A stretch of DNA of 64,000 bases. It comes from Mycolicibacter senuensis. GTDB lineage: Bacteria > Actinomycetota > Actinomycetes > Mycobacteriales > Mycobacteriaceae. A program made the position numbers and the translations under genes. Position 1 is the first letter of the stretch. Every line of letters starts with the position of its first letter. This document shows, one piece after another, positions 56,338 to 64,000 of the stretch. The stretch lies in NCBI RefSeq assembly GCF_002101885.1, contig NZ_LQPS01000008.1, positions 33,331-97,330 on the forward strand, in the 5' to 3' direction. The notes beneath the pieces were generated by a model. The model saw only the letters and a program-made list of their open reading frames with translations, was not told the DNA's origin and did no database searches.

Positions 56338-59325
56338 GTGGATCTGAACCTGTCGGCCATCACCCGGCCGGTCGAGTGGCTGATGGCCACCGCGCAGAAC
56401 GGCCTGGAGGTGCTGCGCTGGGGCGGCCTGGAGACCGGGACCGTGCCGTCGCCGTTCCAGATCGTCGAGAGCACCCCGATGTACAAGCTGCGGCGCTACT
56501 TTCCGCCCGACAACCGGCCCGGCCAGCCGCAGCCCGGGCCGCCGGTGCTGCTGATTCACCCGATGATGATGTCGGCGAACATGTGGGACGTCACCCGCGA
56601 GGACGGCGCGGTCGGCATCCTGCGCGGGGCGGGAGTGGATCCCTGGGTGATCGACTTCGGTTCACCCGACGAGATCGAGGGCGGGATGCGACGCAACCTG
56701 GCCGACCACATCGTCGGGCTCAGCCAGGCGGTCGACACCATCGCCGAGACGACCGGACGCGACGTGCATCTGGCCGGCTACTCCCAGGGCGGCATGTTCG
56801 CCTATCAGGCCGGGGCCTACCGGCATTCGAAGAGCATCGCATCGATCATCGCCTTCGGCTCCCCGGTGGACACCCTGGCCGCGCTGCCGATGGGAGTGCC
56901 GCCCAACATCGCCTCCGGCGTCGCGGGGTTCATGGCCGACCACGTCTTCAACCGGCTGGACATCTCGGGCTGGCAGGCGCGCGTGGGCTTCCAGATGATG
57001 GACCCGCTCAAGACCGCCAAGGCCCGGATGGACTTCCTGCGTCAGCTGCACGACCGGGAAGCGCTGCTGCCGCGCGAGGCGCAGCGGCGGTTCCTGGAGT
57101 CGGAGGGCTGGATCGCCTGGTCGGGTCCGGCGATCTCGGAGCTGCTCAAGCAGTTCATCGCGCACAACCGGATGATGACCGGTGGTTTCGCGATCAACGG
57201 CCAACTGGTGACGCTGACCGACATCACCTGCCCGGTACTGGCGTTCGTCGGCGAGGTTGACGACATCGGCCAGCCGGCGGCGGTGCGCGGTATCCGCCGC
57301 GCGGCGCCCAACGCCAAGGTCTTCGAGTACCTGCTGCGCGCCGGGCACTTCGGGCTGGTGGTCGGTTCCAAGGCGGCCGAACTGACCTGGCCGACCGTCG
57401 CCGACTGGGTGCTGTGGCAGGAGGGCCAGGGCCCGCAGCCCGCCGGGGTGGCGCTGATGGCCGAGCAGGCCCACGAGGACAGCAAGGGCGGGGTCGCGAT
57501 GACGTCGCGGATCGCCCACGGGCTGGGCGAGGCCTCCGGTGTCGCGCTCACGCTGGCGCGCGGCGCCGCCGACGCCATGGTCGCAGCCCAGAAGTCGATG
57601 CGCACCATGGCGATCGAGACCGCGCGCACCCTGCCGCGGCTGGCACGGCTCGGACAGATCAACGACCACACCCGAATCTCGCTGGGCCGCATCATCGATG
57701 AGCAGGCCGCCGAGTCACCACACGGCGAATTCCTGCTGTTCGACGGCCGGGTCCACACCTACGACGCGGTCAACAAGCGCATCGACAACGTTGTCCGCGG
57801 ATTGATCGACGTCGGTGTGCGGCAAGGCGTCCACGTCGGGGTGCTGATGGCCACCCGACCCAGCGCCATGGTCGCCATCGCCGCGCTGTCACGGCTGGGC
57901 GCCGTCGCGGTGCTGATGCCCACGGACGGGGACCTGTGCGCGGCGGCGCGGCTGGGCGGCATCTCCGAGATCATCACCGACCCCGGCAACCTCGACCTGG
58001 CGCTGGCGGCCGTGCGCGACCTGGGCTGCCAGGTGCTGGTGCTCGGTGGCGGTGAGACCCGCGACCTGGACCTGCCGTCCGACGCGGAAGCCGTCGTCGA
58101 CATGGAGCAGATCGACCCCGACGCCGTTGAGTTGCCCGGCTGGTACCGGCCCAACTCGGGCTTCGCCCGCGACCTGGCCTTCGTGGCCTTCAGCATGGTG
58201 GCCGGCGAACTGGTCGCCAAGCAGATCACCAACTACCGGTGGGCGCTCTCGGCGTTCGGCACCGCGTCGACGGCCGCCTTGGGCCCCAACGACACGCTGT
58301 ACTGCCTGACGCCGCTGCACCACGAGTCCGGGCTGCTGGTCAGCCTCGGCGGCGCCGTGGTCGGTGGCGCCCGCATCGCGCTGTCGCGCGGGCTGAACCC
58401 GGATCGCTTCGTCGCCGAGGTGCGCCAGTACGGGGTGAGCGTGGTGTCCTACACCTGGGCGATGCTGCGGGAGGTCATCGACGACCCGAATTTCGTGCTG
58501 CAGGGCAACCATCCGGTGCGGTTGTTCATCGGTTCCGGCATGCCCGTGGGGCTGTGGCGCCGGGTCACCGACGCGTTCGCTCCGGCCCAGGTCGTGGAGT
58601 TCTTCGCCACCACCGACGGCCAGGCGGTGTTGGCCAACGTCTCGGGCGCCAAGGTCGGCAGCAAGGGCCGCCCGCTGCCCGGAGCGGTGGAGGTGGAGCT
58701 GGCCGCCTACGATCCCGACCAGGACCTGATCCTCGAGGACGAACGGGGTTTCGTGCGCAAAGCCGAGACCAACGAAGTCGGGGTGCTGCTGGCCAAGCCA
58801 CGCGGGCCGATCGACCCGTCGGCGTCGGTCAAGCGCGGCGTGTTCGCGCCGGCCGACACCTGGATCTCCACCGAATACCTGTTCCGGCGCGACGCCGACG
58901 GCGACTACTGGCTGGCCGGCGGACGCGGTTCGGCCATCCACACCGGCCGCGGCATGGCCTATCCGGTGCTGATCACCGACGCGCTGGGCACCGTCAGCGG
59001 TGTCGATCTGGCGGTGACGTATCGGGTGGCGGCCGGTGCCGGGGATCTGGTGGTGTCCGCGGTGACGGTGCGGCCGGGATCGACGGTGACCGCCGCGGGC
59101 CTCAGCGAGGCGGTGGCCGAGTTGCCCGTGGGCGCCGGCCCTGATGTCGTGCATATCCTGCCGGATCTGCCGCTGAGCGCCGTCTACCGCCCGACGCTGG
59201 GTGAGCTGCGTGAGTCCGGGCTGCCCAAGGCTGGGCGCAACGCCTGGTACTTCGATGCGGCGAGTGGACAGTTCAAGCGGTTGACCGCCGCGGTGCGTGC
59301 CGAATTGGCCGGCGGTCGCCAATGA
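56338..59325 (+). CDS. Alpha/beta-hydrolase fused to a degenerate acyl-CoA-synthetase-like domain (Rv1683 type)
   Basis: The protein has 995 residues from GTG 56338 (GGGGAGC upstream). Residues ~40-370 form a PHA-synthase/lipase-like alpha/beta hydrolase with nucleophile Ser149 in HLAGYSQGGM. Residues ~440-990 have the AMP-binding fold, but the ATP-binding P-loop is replaced (FSMVAGELVAK near 616), the TGD motif reads STEY, and the adenylation Lys near the C-terminus is Tyr (LSAVYRPTLGEL). ATP-dependent CoA ligation is thus doubtful. The M. tuberculosis orthologue is linked to triacylglycerol turnover. It overlaps the Trm112-like gene by four bases. Confidence 0.85.
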   Translation: MDLNLSAITRPVEWLMATAQNGLEVLRWGGLETGTVPSPFQIVESTPMYKLRRYFPPDNRPGQPQPGPPVLLIHPMMMSANMWDVTREDGAVGILRGAGVDPWVIDFGSPDEIEGGMRRNLADHIVGLSQAVDTIAETTGRDVHLAGYSQGGMFAYQAGAYRHSKSIASIIAFGSPVDTLAALPMGVPPNIASGVAGFMADHVFNRLDISGWQARVGFQMMDPLKTAKARMDFLRQLHDREALLPREAQRRFLESEGWIAWSGPAISELLKQFIAHNRMMTGGFAINGQLVTLTDITCPVLAFVGEVDDIGQPAAVRGIRRAAPNAKVFEYLLRAGHFGLVVGSKAAELTWPTVADWVLWQEGQGPQPAGVALMAEQAHEDSKGGVAMTSRIAHGLGEASGVALTLARGAADAMVAAQKSMRTMAIETARTLPRLARLGQINDHTRISLGRIIDEQAAESPHGEFLLFDGRVHTYDAVNKRIDNVVRGLIDVGVRQGVHVGVLMATRPSAMVAIAALSRLGAVAVLMPTDGDLCAAARLGGISEIITDPGNLDLALAAVRDLGCQVLVLGGGETRDLDLPSDAEAVVDMEQIDPDAVELPGWYRPNSGFARDLAFVAFSMVAGELVAKQITNYRWALSAFGTASTAALGPNDTLYCLTPLHHESGLLVSLGGAVVGGARIALSRGLNPDRFVAEVRQYGVSVVSYTWAMLREVIDDPNFVLQGNHPVRLFIGSGMPVGLWRRVTDAFAPAQVVEFFATTDGQAVLANVSGAKVGSKGRPLPGAVEVELAAYDPDQDLILEDERGFVRKAETNEVGVLLAKPRGPIDPSASVKRGVFAPADTWISTEYLFRRDADGDYWLAGGRGSAIHTGRGMAYPVLITDALGTVSGVDLAVTYRVAAGAGDLVVSAVTVRPGSTVTAAGLSEAVAELPVGAGPDVVHILPDLPLSAVYRPTLGELRESGLPKAGRNAWYFDAASGQFKRLTAAVRAELAGGRQ

Positions 59326-59546
59326 TCGACGACGAGCTGTTGGCCATTCTGGTCTGCCCGGACGACCGTGGACCGTTGCTGCGGGTGCGGGGCTCGGCCG
59401 ATGAGCTGCTCTACAACCCGCGCCTGCGCCGCGCCTACCGCATCGAGGACGGCATCCCGGTGCTGCTGATCGACGAGGCCACCGACGTCGGCGACGACGA
59501 GCATGCCCGCTTCATCGGCCAAGCCGGTCCGGCAGATCCCCGGTGA
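59322..59546 (+). CDS. Trm112-like small protein (Rv1684 type)
   Basis: The protein has 74 residues. LLAILVCPDDRGPL and RAYRIEDGIPVLLIDEA match the Trm112/YcaR fold; eukaryotic Trm112 activates methyltransferases, while bacterial functions are mostly unknown. Only one Cys remains, so zinc binding is unlikely. It overlaps the 995-residue gene by ATGA, and its last 35 bases overlap the converging TetR gene. Confidence 0.85.
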   Translation: MIDDELLAILVCPDDRGPLLRVRGSADELLYNPRLRRAYRIEDGIPVLLIDEATDVGDDEHARFIGQAGPADPR

Positions 59547-60132
59547 GATAACGCTGCAGCGTCGGGGCGACCATCGCCACCACCTGGTCGCCGGGCAGCG
59601 ACGCGAGCGGTTCCAGGCCGATGATGTGGCGGGCGACCACGATGCCCATCAACTGGCTCGCGGTGAACTCGGCGCGCAACACGCCGGTTCCGGCCGGCTC
59701 GTCGACGCGATTCGCGAGTTCGGCGACGACGATGTCGCGGAAGAATGAACGCGCCAGTGGCACGTCGGTCCCGGTGAGCATGGAGCGCATCGCTGCGATC
59801 AGCCCGGTGCCGGCCTGCGAATCCCACAGCGGCAGCAGCAGTTCGGGCAGGATGCGGCCGAGCTGTTCGACGGGCGCCTCCCGCAACGGTCCCAGCACGA
59901 TCATCGGGTCCACCGGCAGCTCGGTCGCCGCCGCGAACAGTTGTTGTTTGGTGCCGTAGTAGTGGTGCACCAGCGCCGCGTCGACGCCGGCGTCGGCGGC
60001 CACCGCGCGGATCGAGGTGTTCTGGAACCCGTTGTGGGCGAAGAGGTCCCGGGCCGAGGTCAGGATGCGTTCCCTGGTGCCCGAGGAGCCGGCGGGCCGG
60101 CCCGGCCGCCGGCTGTTGGTCTCGGCGGCCAT
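59512..60132 (-). CDS. TetR-family regulator of the ABC exporter (Rv1685c type)
   Basis: The protein has 206 residues from ATG 60132. Helix-turn-helix: SIRAVAADAGVDAALVHHYYGTKQQLF. The remaining part is a TetR ligand-binding domain. It is the last gene of an ATPase-permease-TetR operon, and its start overlaps the permease stop by one base. The likely targets are the tandem palindromes at 61637-61668 at the head of this operon, giving autoregulation and induction by an exported substrate. Confidence 0.88.
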   Translation of the reverse strand: MAAETNSRRPGRPAGSSGTRERILTSARDLFAHNGFQNTSIRAVAADAGVDAALVHHYYGTKQQLFAAATELPVDPMIVLGPLREAPVEQLGRILPELLLPLWDSQAGTGLIAAMRSMLTGTDVPLARSFFRDIVVAELANRVDEPAGTGVLRAEFTASQLMGIVVARHIIGLEPLASLPGDQVVAMVAPTLQRYLTGDLPDRLGR

Positions 60133-60962
60133 CACGGTGTCCGTCGTCGCAGTGTCACCGCGGCCAGCGCCAGCGCGGCGGCCGCGAACACCAGCACGAT
60201 GACCATGTCGCGCACCGCGACACCGGTCAGTTGCGGATGGGCGTCCACTTGCTGAAGTGCCTCCAGGGCGTAGCTGGCCGGCAACGCGTTGCTGATCCAC
60301 TGCAGCCACTCGGGCATCGTGGCCCGCGGCACGATGATCCCGGCCAGCAGTAGTTGCGGCACCATCACCAGCGGGATGAACTGCACCGCTTGGAATTCGG
60401 TGCGGGCAAACGCGCTGCACAACAGGCCCAGGCCGACACCGAGCACCGCGTTGACGATCGCGATCACGAACACCCATGCTGGGCTACCCGAGGTCTCGAA
60501 ACCCAGCAGCCAGAACGCGACCACACAGGCCAGGGTGGCCTGGGCGGCCGCCGCGATCGAGAACGCCGTGCCGTAGGCCGCGAGCAGGTCCAGCCGGCGC
60601 AGCGGGCTGGTCAAGATGCGCTCCAGGGTCCCCGAGGCGCGCTCGCGCTGCATGGTGATCGCGGTGATGACGAACATCAGGAACAGCGGGAACAGGCCGA
60701 GCAGGATCAGGCAGGCGGCGTTGAACGGCGGCGGCGTACCCGGCGGATGCGGGACGTTGACGAACATGAAGTACATCAACGTGATGATCAGGCTGGGGAC
60801 CAGCAGGACCATCGCGACACTGCGATGGTCACCGGCCAGTTGCCGCAGAATCCGCTGCGTGGTGGCCAGGAAGGGCCGCAGCTGCAGCGTCCGGGTCAGC
60901 CGGCTCGGGGCGCGGTGGTGCGCCGGATGACGGACAGGAACGCTTCCTCCATCGACGTACAT
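60132..60962 (-). CDS. ABC-2-type transporter permease (Rv1686c type)
   Basis: The protein has 276 residues. The ATG at 60962 is backed by GAGGAGA five bases upstream, though it lies 67 bases inside the ATPase gene; a CTG at 60899 overlapping the ATPase stop is a weaker alternative. Six hydrophobic segments are visible, with the ABC-2 signature QRERASGTLERILTSPLRRLDLLAAY. It forms an exporter with the ATPase; the substrate may be a drug or lipid. Confidence 0.87.
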   Translation of the reverse strand: MYVDGGSVPVRHPAHHRAPSRLTRTLQLRPFLATTQRILRQLAGDHRSVAMVLLVPSLIITLMYFMFVNVPHPPGTPPPFNAACLILLGLFPLFLMFVITAITMQRERASGTLERILTSPLRRLDLLAAYGTAFSIAAAAQATLACVVAFWLLGFETSGSPAWVFVIAIVNAVLGVGLGLLCSAFARTEFQAVQFIPLVMVPQLLLAGIIVPRATMPEWLQWISNALPASYALEALQQVDAHPQLTGVAVRDMVIVLVFAAAALALAAVTLRRRTP

Positions 60963-61660
60963 CCGGTCTCCTCTCGCAGTCGGGTCGGTGAGGTTCGCGC
61001 CAGCAACCGGCCCTGGCGCATCAGCAGCAGGTCGCCGCAGTGGTCGGCCTCGTCCATCACATGGCTGGACACCAGCAGCGTGGTGCCGCGCCGGGCCAGC
61101 GACTGGAACTGTTGCCAGAGCTCGGCCCGCAACACCGGGTCCAGGCCGATCGTCGGTTCGTCGAGCACCAGCAGGTCCGGCCGGCCGACCAGCGCACAGG
61201 CCAGTGAGACCCGGGCGCGTTGCCCGCCGGACAGGTTCGCGCAGTAGTCGCCGCGGTGACCCTGCAGATCCACCGAGTCGACGGCGTCGTCGGCGGCCCG
61301 GGCGTCGACGCCGGCAAGCGAGGCGAAGTAGCGGACGTTGTCGATGACCCGCAGGTCGTCGTAGATGGTGGGCTGCTGCGGCATGTAGCCGACCCGGTGA
61401 CGCAGTGCCGCGGAGCCGGCCGCGTCGCCCAGCACGGTGACCTGTCCGCCGGTGATGACCTGGGTGCCCACGATGCAGCGCATCAGCGTGGTCTTGCCGC
61501 AGCCCGACGGGCCGAGCAGGCCGGTGATGGCGCCCGGGGCGATCTGCAGCGACAGGTCGTGCAGCACCGGGCGCTTACCGCGCACCACGCGCAGGTGCTC
61601 GATGTCGACGGCCGGGACCCGGCGCGGCCCCGATAATTCATCACGCGATGAAATCATCAT
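60896..61660 (-). CDS. ABC transporter ATP-binding protein (Rv1687c type)
   Basis: The protein has 254 residues from ATG 61660 (or 61657, an adjacent ATG). Walker A is GPSGCGKTT, signature [12 protein letters not shown], Walker [14 protein letters not shown]-loop [10 protein letters not shown]. It is the first gene of the ATPase-permease-TetR operon. The first codons lie inside the operator boxes, and there is no clear Shine-Dalgarno, so leaderless translation is possible. mpg is divergent from it, 87 bp away. Confidence 0.88.
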   Translation of the reverse strand: MMISSRDELSGPRRVPAVDIEHLRVVRGKRPVLHDLSLQIAPGAITGLLGPSGCGKTTLMRCIVGTQVITGGQVTVLGDAAGSAALRHRVGYMPQQPTIYDDLRVIDNVRYFASLAGVDARAADDAVDSVDLQGHRGDYCANLSGGQRARVSLACALVGRPDLLVLDEPTIGLDPVLRAELWQQFQSLARRGTTLLVSSHVMDEADHCGDLLLMRQGRLLARTSPTRLREETGCTSMEEAFLSVIRRTTAPRAG

Positions 61661-61668
61661 GTGATGAA
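61637..61668. promoter_or_regulatory. Two abutting 16-bp palindromes (probable TetR operators)
   Basis: TTCATCACGCGATGAA (61637-61652) is followed without gap by ATCATCATGTGATGAA (61653-61668). The two agree at 13 of 16 positions and each is an inverted repeat (TTCATC/GATGAA; TCATCA/TGATGA). They cover the start of the ABC ATPase gene and are the obvious binding sites for the operon's TetR protein. Confidence 0.7.
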
Positions 61669-61747
61669 TATTGTGCCGGTCGCGACGCGCTGTCAAGACC
61701 TTCCGAGGATTGGGCAGGTCATCGGGGGCTCGGGCAGAATCTGGGCG

Positions 61748-62359
61748 ATGAGTGCAGTCCAGTTGGCGGTCGATCCGCTCGCGGCCGCTCACCTGCTGCT
61801 CGGCGCCACCCTGGATGCCCGCGGGGTGCGCGCGACGATCGTCGAGGTGGAGGCCTATGGCGGCGTGCCCGACGGGCCGTGGCCGGACCCGGCGGCGCAT
61901 TCCTATCGCGGTCCCACCGGGCGCAACACGGTGATGTTCGGTCCGGCCGGCCGGTTGTACACCTACCGCAGCTACGGCATGCACGTCTGCGCCAACGTGG
62001 CCTGCGGGCCGGACGGCACCGCGGCCGCGGTGCTGCTGCGGGCGGCGGTGATCGACCAGGGATCGGCGGTGGCGCAGTCGCGACGCGGCGACGCGGTGCC
62101 CGGCACCGGCTTGGCGCGCGGGCCGGGCAATCTGTGTTCTGCGTTGGGAATCGCCATGGCGGACAACGGCATCGACTTGTTCGACCGCCGCAGCGCGGTG
62201 CGGCTGCGGCTCGCTGCGCCACTGCCCGCGCAGGCCGGGCCCCGAGTAGGCGTCAGCCAGGCCGCCGACCGTCCGTGGCGATTATGGGTGGCCGGGAAGC
62301 CCGAGGTTTCGGCCTACCGACGAAGCCCGCGGGCACCGGCGCCCGGCGCCAGCGACTGA
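61748..62359 (+). CDS. mpg: 3-methyladenine DNA glycosylase
   Basis: The protein has 203 residues from ATG 61748. It belongs to the AAG/MPG family that removes alkylated purines and starts base excision repair. [37 protein letters not shown] and [14 protein letters not shown] are family blocks; the Glu in EVEAYGG activates the attacking water. Length equals that of the M. tuberculosis protein. tyrS starts 17 bp downstream, so the two may be co-transcribed. Confidence 0.95.
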   Translation: MSAVQLAVDPLAAAHLLLGATLDARGVRATIVEVEAYGGVPDGPWPDPAAHSYRGPTGRNTVMFGPAGRLYTYRSYGMHVCANVACGPDGTAAAVLLRAAVIDQGSAVAQSRRGDAVPGTGLARGPGNLCSALGIAMADNGIDLFDRRSAVRLRLAAPLPAQAGPRVGVSQAADRPWRLWVAGKPEVSAYRRSPRAPAPGASD

Positions 62360-62376
62360 TCCGGGAAAATCGACCC

Positions 62377-63657
62377 ATGCCGACGACGATTCTCGACGAG
62401 CTGGACTGGCGCGGCCTGATCGCCCAATCCACCGACCTGGACGCGCTGAGCGCCGCCGTGACCGGCGGGCCGATCACCGTCTACGCCGGATTCGACCCCA
62501 CCGCGCCGAGCCTGCACGCCGGAAACCTGGTGCCGCTGCTGGCGCTGCGGCGCTTCCAGCGCGCCGGGCACCGTCCCATCGTGCTGGCCGGCGGGGCCAC
62601 CGGTTTGATCGGCGATCCCCGCGAAGCCGGCGAACGCACCCTGAACACCGCCGACACGGTGGCCGAATGGTCCGAGCGGATCCGGGGCCAACTGGAGCGC
62701 TTCGTCGACTTCGATGACAGTCCCACCGGTGCGGTGGTGGTCAACAACCTGGACTGGACCGCACCGCTCTCCGCGGTGGAATTCCTACGCGACGTGGGCA
62801 AACACTTCTCGGTCAACGTGATGCTCGACCGCGACACCATCCGGCGCCGGCTCGACTCCGAGGGCATCTCCTACACCGAGTTCAGCTACATGCTGCTGCA
62901 GGCCAACGACTACGTGGAGCTGCATCGGCGGTACGGCTGCGCTCTGCAGATCGGCGGCTCCGACCAGTGGGGCAACATCATCGCCGGCGTCCGGCTGGTG
63001 CGCCAGAAGCTGGGCGCGACCGTGCACGCGCTGACCGTCCCGCTGGTGACCGCCGCCGACGGCACCAAGTTCGGCAAGTCCACCGGTGGCGGCAGCCTGT
63101 GGCTGGATCCGGAGATGACCAGCCCGTACGCCTGGTACCAGTACTTCTTCAACACCGCCGACGCCGACGTGATCCGCTACCTGCGCTGGTTCACCTTCTT
63201 GTCCGCCGACGAGCTGGCGGAGTTGGAGCAGGCGACGGCCGAACGCCCGCACGAGCGGGCCGCCCAGCGCCGGCTGGCCCGCGAGTTCACCACCCTGGTC
63301 CACGGCGAGGCGGCCACCGAGGCGGTCGAGCTGGCCAGTCAGGCCCTGTTCGGCCGCGGGGAACTGGACCGGCTGGACGAGGCGACGCTGACCGCGGCGC
63401 TACAGGAGACGCAGGTGGCCCAGCTGGCGCCGGGCAGCCCGGACGGCATCGTCGATCTGCTGGTGGCCACCGGGTTGTCGGCCAGTCGCGGCGCGGCCCG
63501 CCGCACCATCGGCGAGGGGGGCGTCTCGGTGAACAACGTCCGCGTCGACAGCGAGGAATGGTCGCCGCAGCCGGCGGACTTCCTGCACGACCGGTGGCTG
63601 GTGGTGCGCCGCGGCAAGCGCAACGTGGCCGGCGTCCAACGCGTCCAGGGCGGCTAG
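62377..63657 (+). CDS. tyrS: Tyrosyl-tRNA synthetase
   Basis: The protein has 426 residues from ATG 62377. Class I signatures are PSLHAGN (the HIGH motif) and KFGKS (the KMSKS loop); [11 protein letters not shown] binds tyrosine. The C-terminal S4-like domain ([22 protein letters not shown]) binds tRNA. An rRNA promoter begins less than 100 bp after its stop, the arrangement known for the rrnB operon of rapidly growing mycobacteria. Confidence 0.97.
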   Translation: MPTTILDELDWRGLIAQSTDLDALSAAVTGGPITVYAGFDPTAPSLHAGNLVPLLALRRFQRAGHRPIVLAGGATGLIGDPREAGERTLNTADTVAEWSERIRGQLERFVDFDDSPTGAVVVNNLDWTAPLSAVEFLRDVGKHFSVNVMLDRDTIRRRLDSEGISYTEFSYMLLQANDYVELHRRYGCALQIGGSDQWGNIIAGVRLVRQKLGATVHALTVPLVTAADGTKFGKSTGGGSLWLDPEMTSPYAWYQYFFNTADADVIRYLRWFTFLSADELAELEQATAERPHERAAQRRLAREFTTLVHGEAATEAVELASQALFGRGELDRLDEATLTAALQETQVAQLAPGSPDGIVDLLVATGLSASRGAARRTIGEGGVSVNNVRVDSEEWSPQPADFLHDRWLVVRRGKRNVAGVQRVQGG

Positions 63658-63730
63658 CCGCGGGCTCGACCTGGGCCGCCGCCGCGGGCCGCCGCCGCGC
63701 GAAGTTGATCTTGAAGGCGTTGAAATACCC

Positions 63731-63740
63731 CTGCTAGCAG
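63731..63740. promoter_or_regulatory. Perfect 10-bp palindrome upstream of the rRNA promoter
   Basis: CTGCTAGCAG is self-complementary and ends five bases before the -35 TTGACT. It might be a regulator site; this could also be chance. Confidence 0.3.
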
Positions 63741-63745
63741 CGGAT

Positions 63746-63774
63746 TTGACTCCCAGTTTCACCTCGCGTAACTT
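63746..63774 (+). promoter_or_regulatory. rRNA operon promoter
   Basis: TTGACT (63746-63751) and TAACTT (63769-63774) are separated by exactly 17 bp, the strongest sigma-A-type promoter in the window. The transcript would begin near 63781 and read into the antitermination leader and, beyond the window, the 16S rRNA gene. Confidence 0.8.
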
Positions 63775-63779
63775 AGTCC

Positions 63780-64000
63780 ACGTCGCAGCGACCAGGCCAG
63801 ACCCGGTCAGCGCGACAAGCCCGCGGAATCGACGAGATTCACCAAAGCGATTCCGGGGGCATCTCATCTGTCCGCACTGCCGATGCGCGGCTTTTAGCCG
63901 CGGGTTGACTGCGCGTCCGGGTGGGGCGTGTTGTTTGAGAACTCAATAGTGTGTTTGGTGGTTTTTGTTTGTTGTTGTTTTTGCCGCATCCTTGGCGCCC
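63780..64000 (+). other. rRNA (rrn) 5' leader with boxB-like hairpin and boxA, running off the window
   Basis: No protein gene is present in the last 343 bases. The leader holds a boxB-like hairpin CGCGGCT-TTT-AGCCGCG (63886-63902) and a boxA-like TGTTGTTTGA (63929-63938) within the typical mycobacterial rrn leader text TTTGAGAACTCAATAG, followed by a T/G-rich stretch that belongs to the RNase III processing stem upstream of 16S rRNA. These elements load the Nus antitermination complex. The 16S gene itself should start shortly after base 64000. Confidence 0.8.

Noticed and set aside
63905..63933. Second TTGACT near the window end as another rRNA promoter
   Set aside because: No -10 hexamer lies 16-19 bp downstream, and it falls inside the boxB-boxA leader.

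Overview
The window is a GC-rich actinobacterial chromosome segment that is clearly mycobacterial. It carries the Pup-proteasome genes (mpa end, dop, pup, prcB, prcA), a CoaE-GrpB fusion, an MPT63 homologue, a Rv1683-type hydrolase/acyl-CoA-synthetase fusion, and gene orders I recognise from M. tuberculosis Rv1627c-Rv1659 and Rv1683-Rv1689. Two things point away from a typical slow grower. An rRNA promoter and leader lies directly downstream of tyrS, which is the rrnB position of rapid growers. A PGRS-type Gly/Asn-rich protein is present, but it has a signal peptide instead of a PE domain. A Mycolicibacter/M. terrae-like species is a reasonable guess; the sequence alone does not prove it.

Layout. 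1-5137: proteasome locus, with a TetR/membrane-protein pair inserted between mpa and dop. 5217-7114: reverse-strand DUF167, thiolase-like and DUF35 genes behind a KstR-type operator. 7211-18711: polA, a PrsW-like protease (reverse), rpsA, coaE, a secreted protein and a DUF402 protein (reverse), uvrB and an MFS transporter. 18587-29759: a GT-C glycosyltransferase, a universal stress protein, a 1050-residue cyclase/ATPase regulator, a metallo-beta-lactamase-fold hydrolase, uvrA and a three-gene reverse operon. 29760-32222: a structured leader with an intrinsic terminator, then infC-rpmI-rplT-tsnR. 32219-34388: a DUF2236 protein and a class III adenylate cyclase, divergent around an AT-rich palindrome. 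34532-38638: the PGRS-like protein. 38749-43872: pheS, pheT and a flavoprotein disulfide reductase. 43989-52317: the complete argCJBDFRGH operon behind ARG boxes. 52321-56224: mpt63, a siderophore-interacting protein with an IdeR box, an M15 peptidase gene with an unresolved start, and an ABC-F protein. 56338-63657: the Rv1683-like fusion, a Trm112-like protein, an ABC transporter with its TetR regulator, mpg and tyrS. 63658-64000: rRNA promoter and antitermination leader.

The genes fall into functional groups: protein turnover (Pup-proteasome), DNA repair (polA, uvrA, uvrB, mpg), translation (rpsA, infC-rpmI-rplT, tsnR, pheST, tyrS, rrn leader), arginine biosynthesis, cAMP signalling (two class III cyclase-domain proteins and a Rv1636-type stress protein) and lipid/steroid metabolism. 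Many transcription units start with a -10 hexamer TANNNT placed 6-7 nt before an ATG or GTG, which is the signature of leaderless mRNAs.

The most interesting non-standard items are the infC leader, which has competing hairpins and an ATC start codon; the PE-less PGRS protein; two tandem 16-bp palindromes at the start of the TetR/ABC operon; a 32-bp AT-rich palindrome at 33358-33389; a large cyclase-domain protein with a substituted catalytic Asn next to a stress protein gene; and the absence of lysX from its usual place beside infC.
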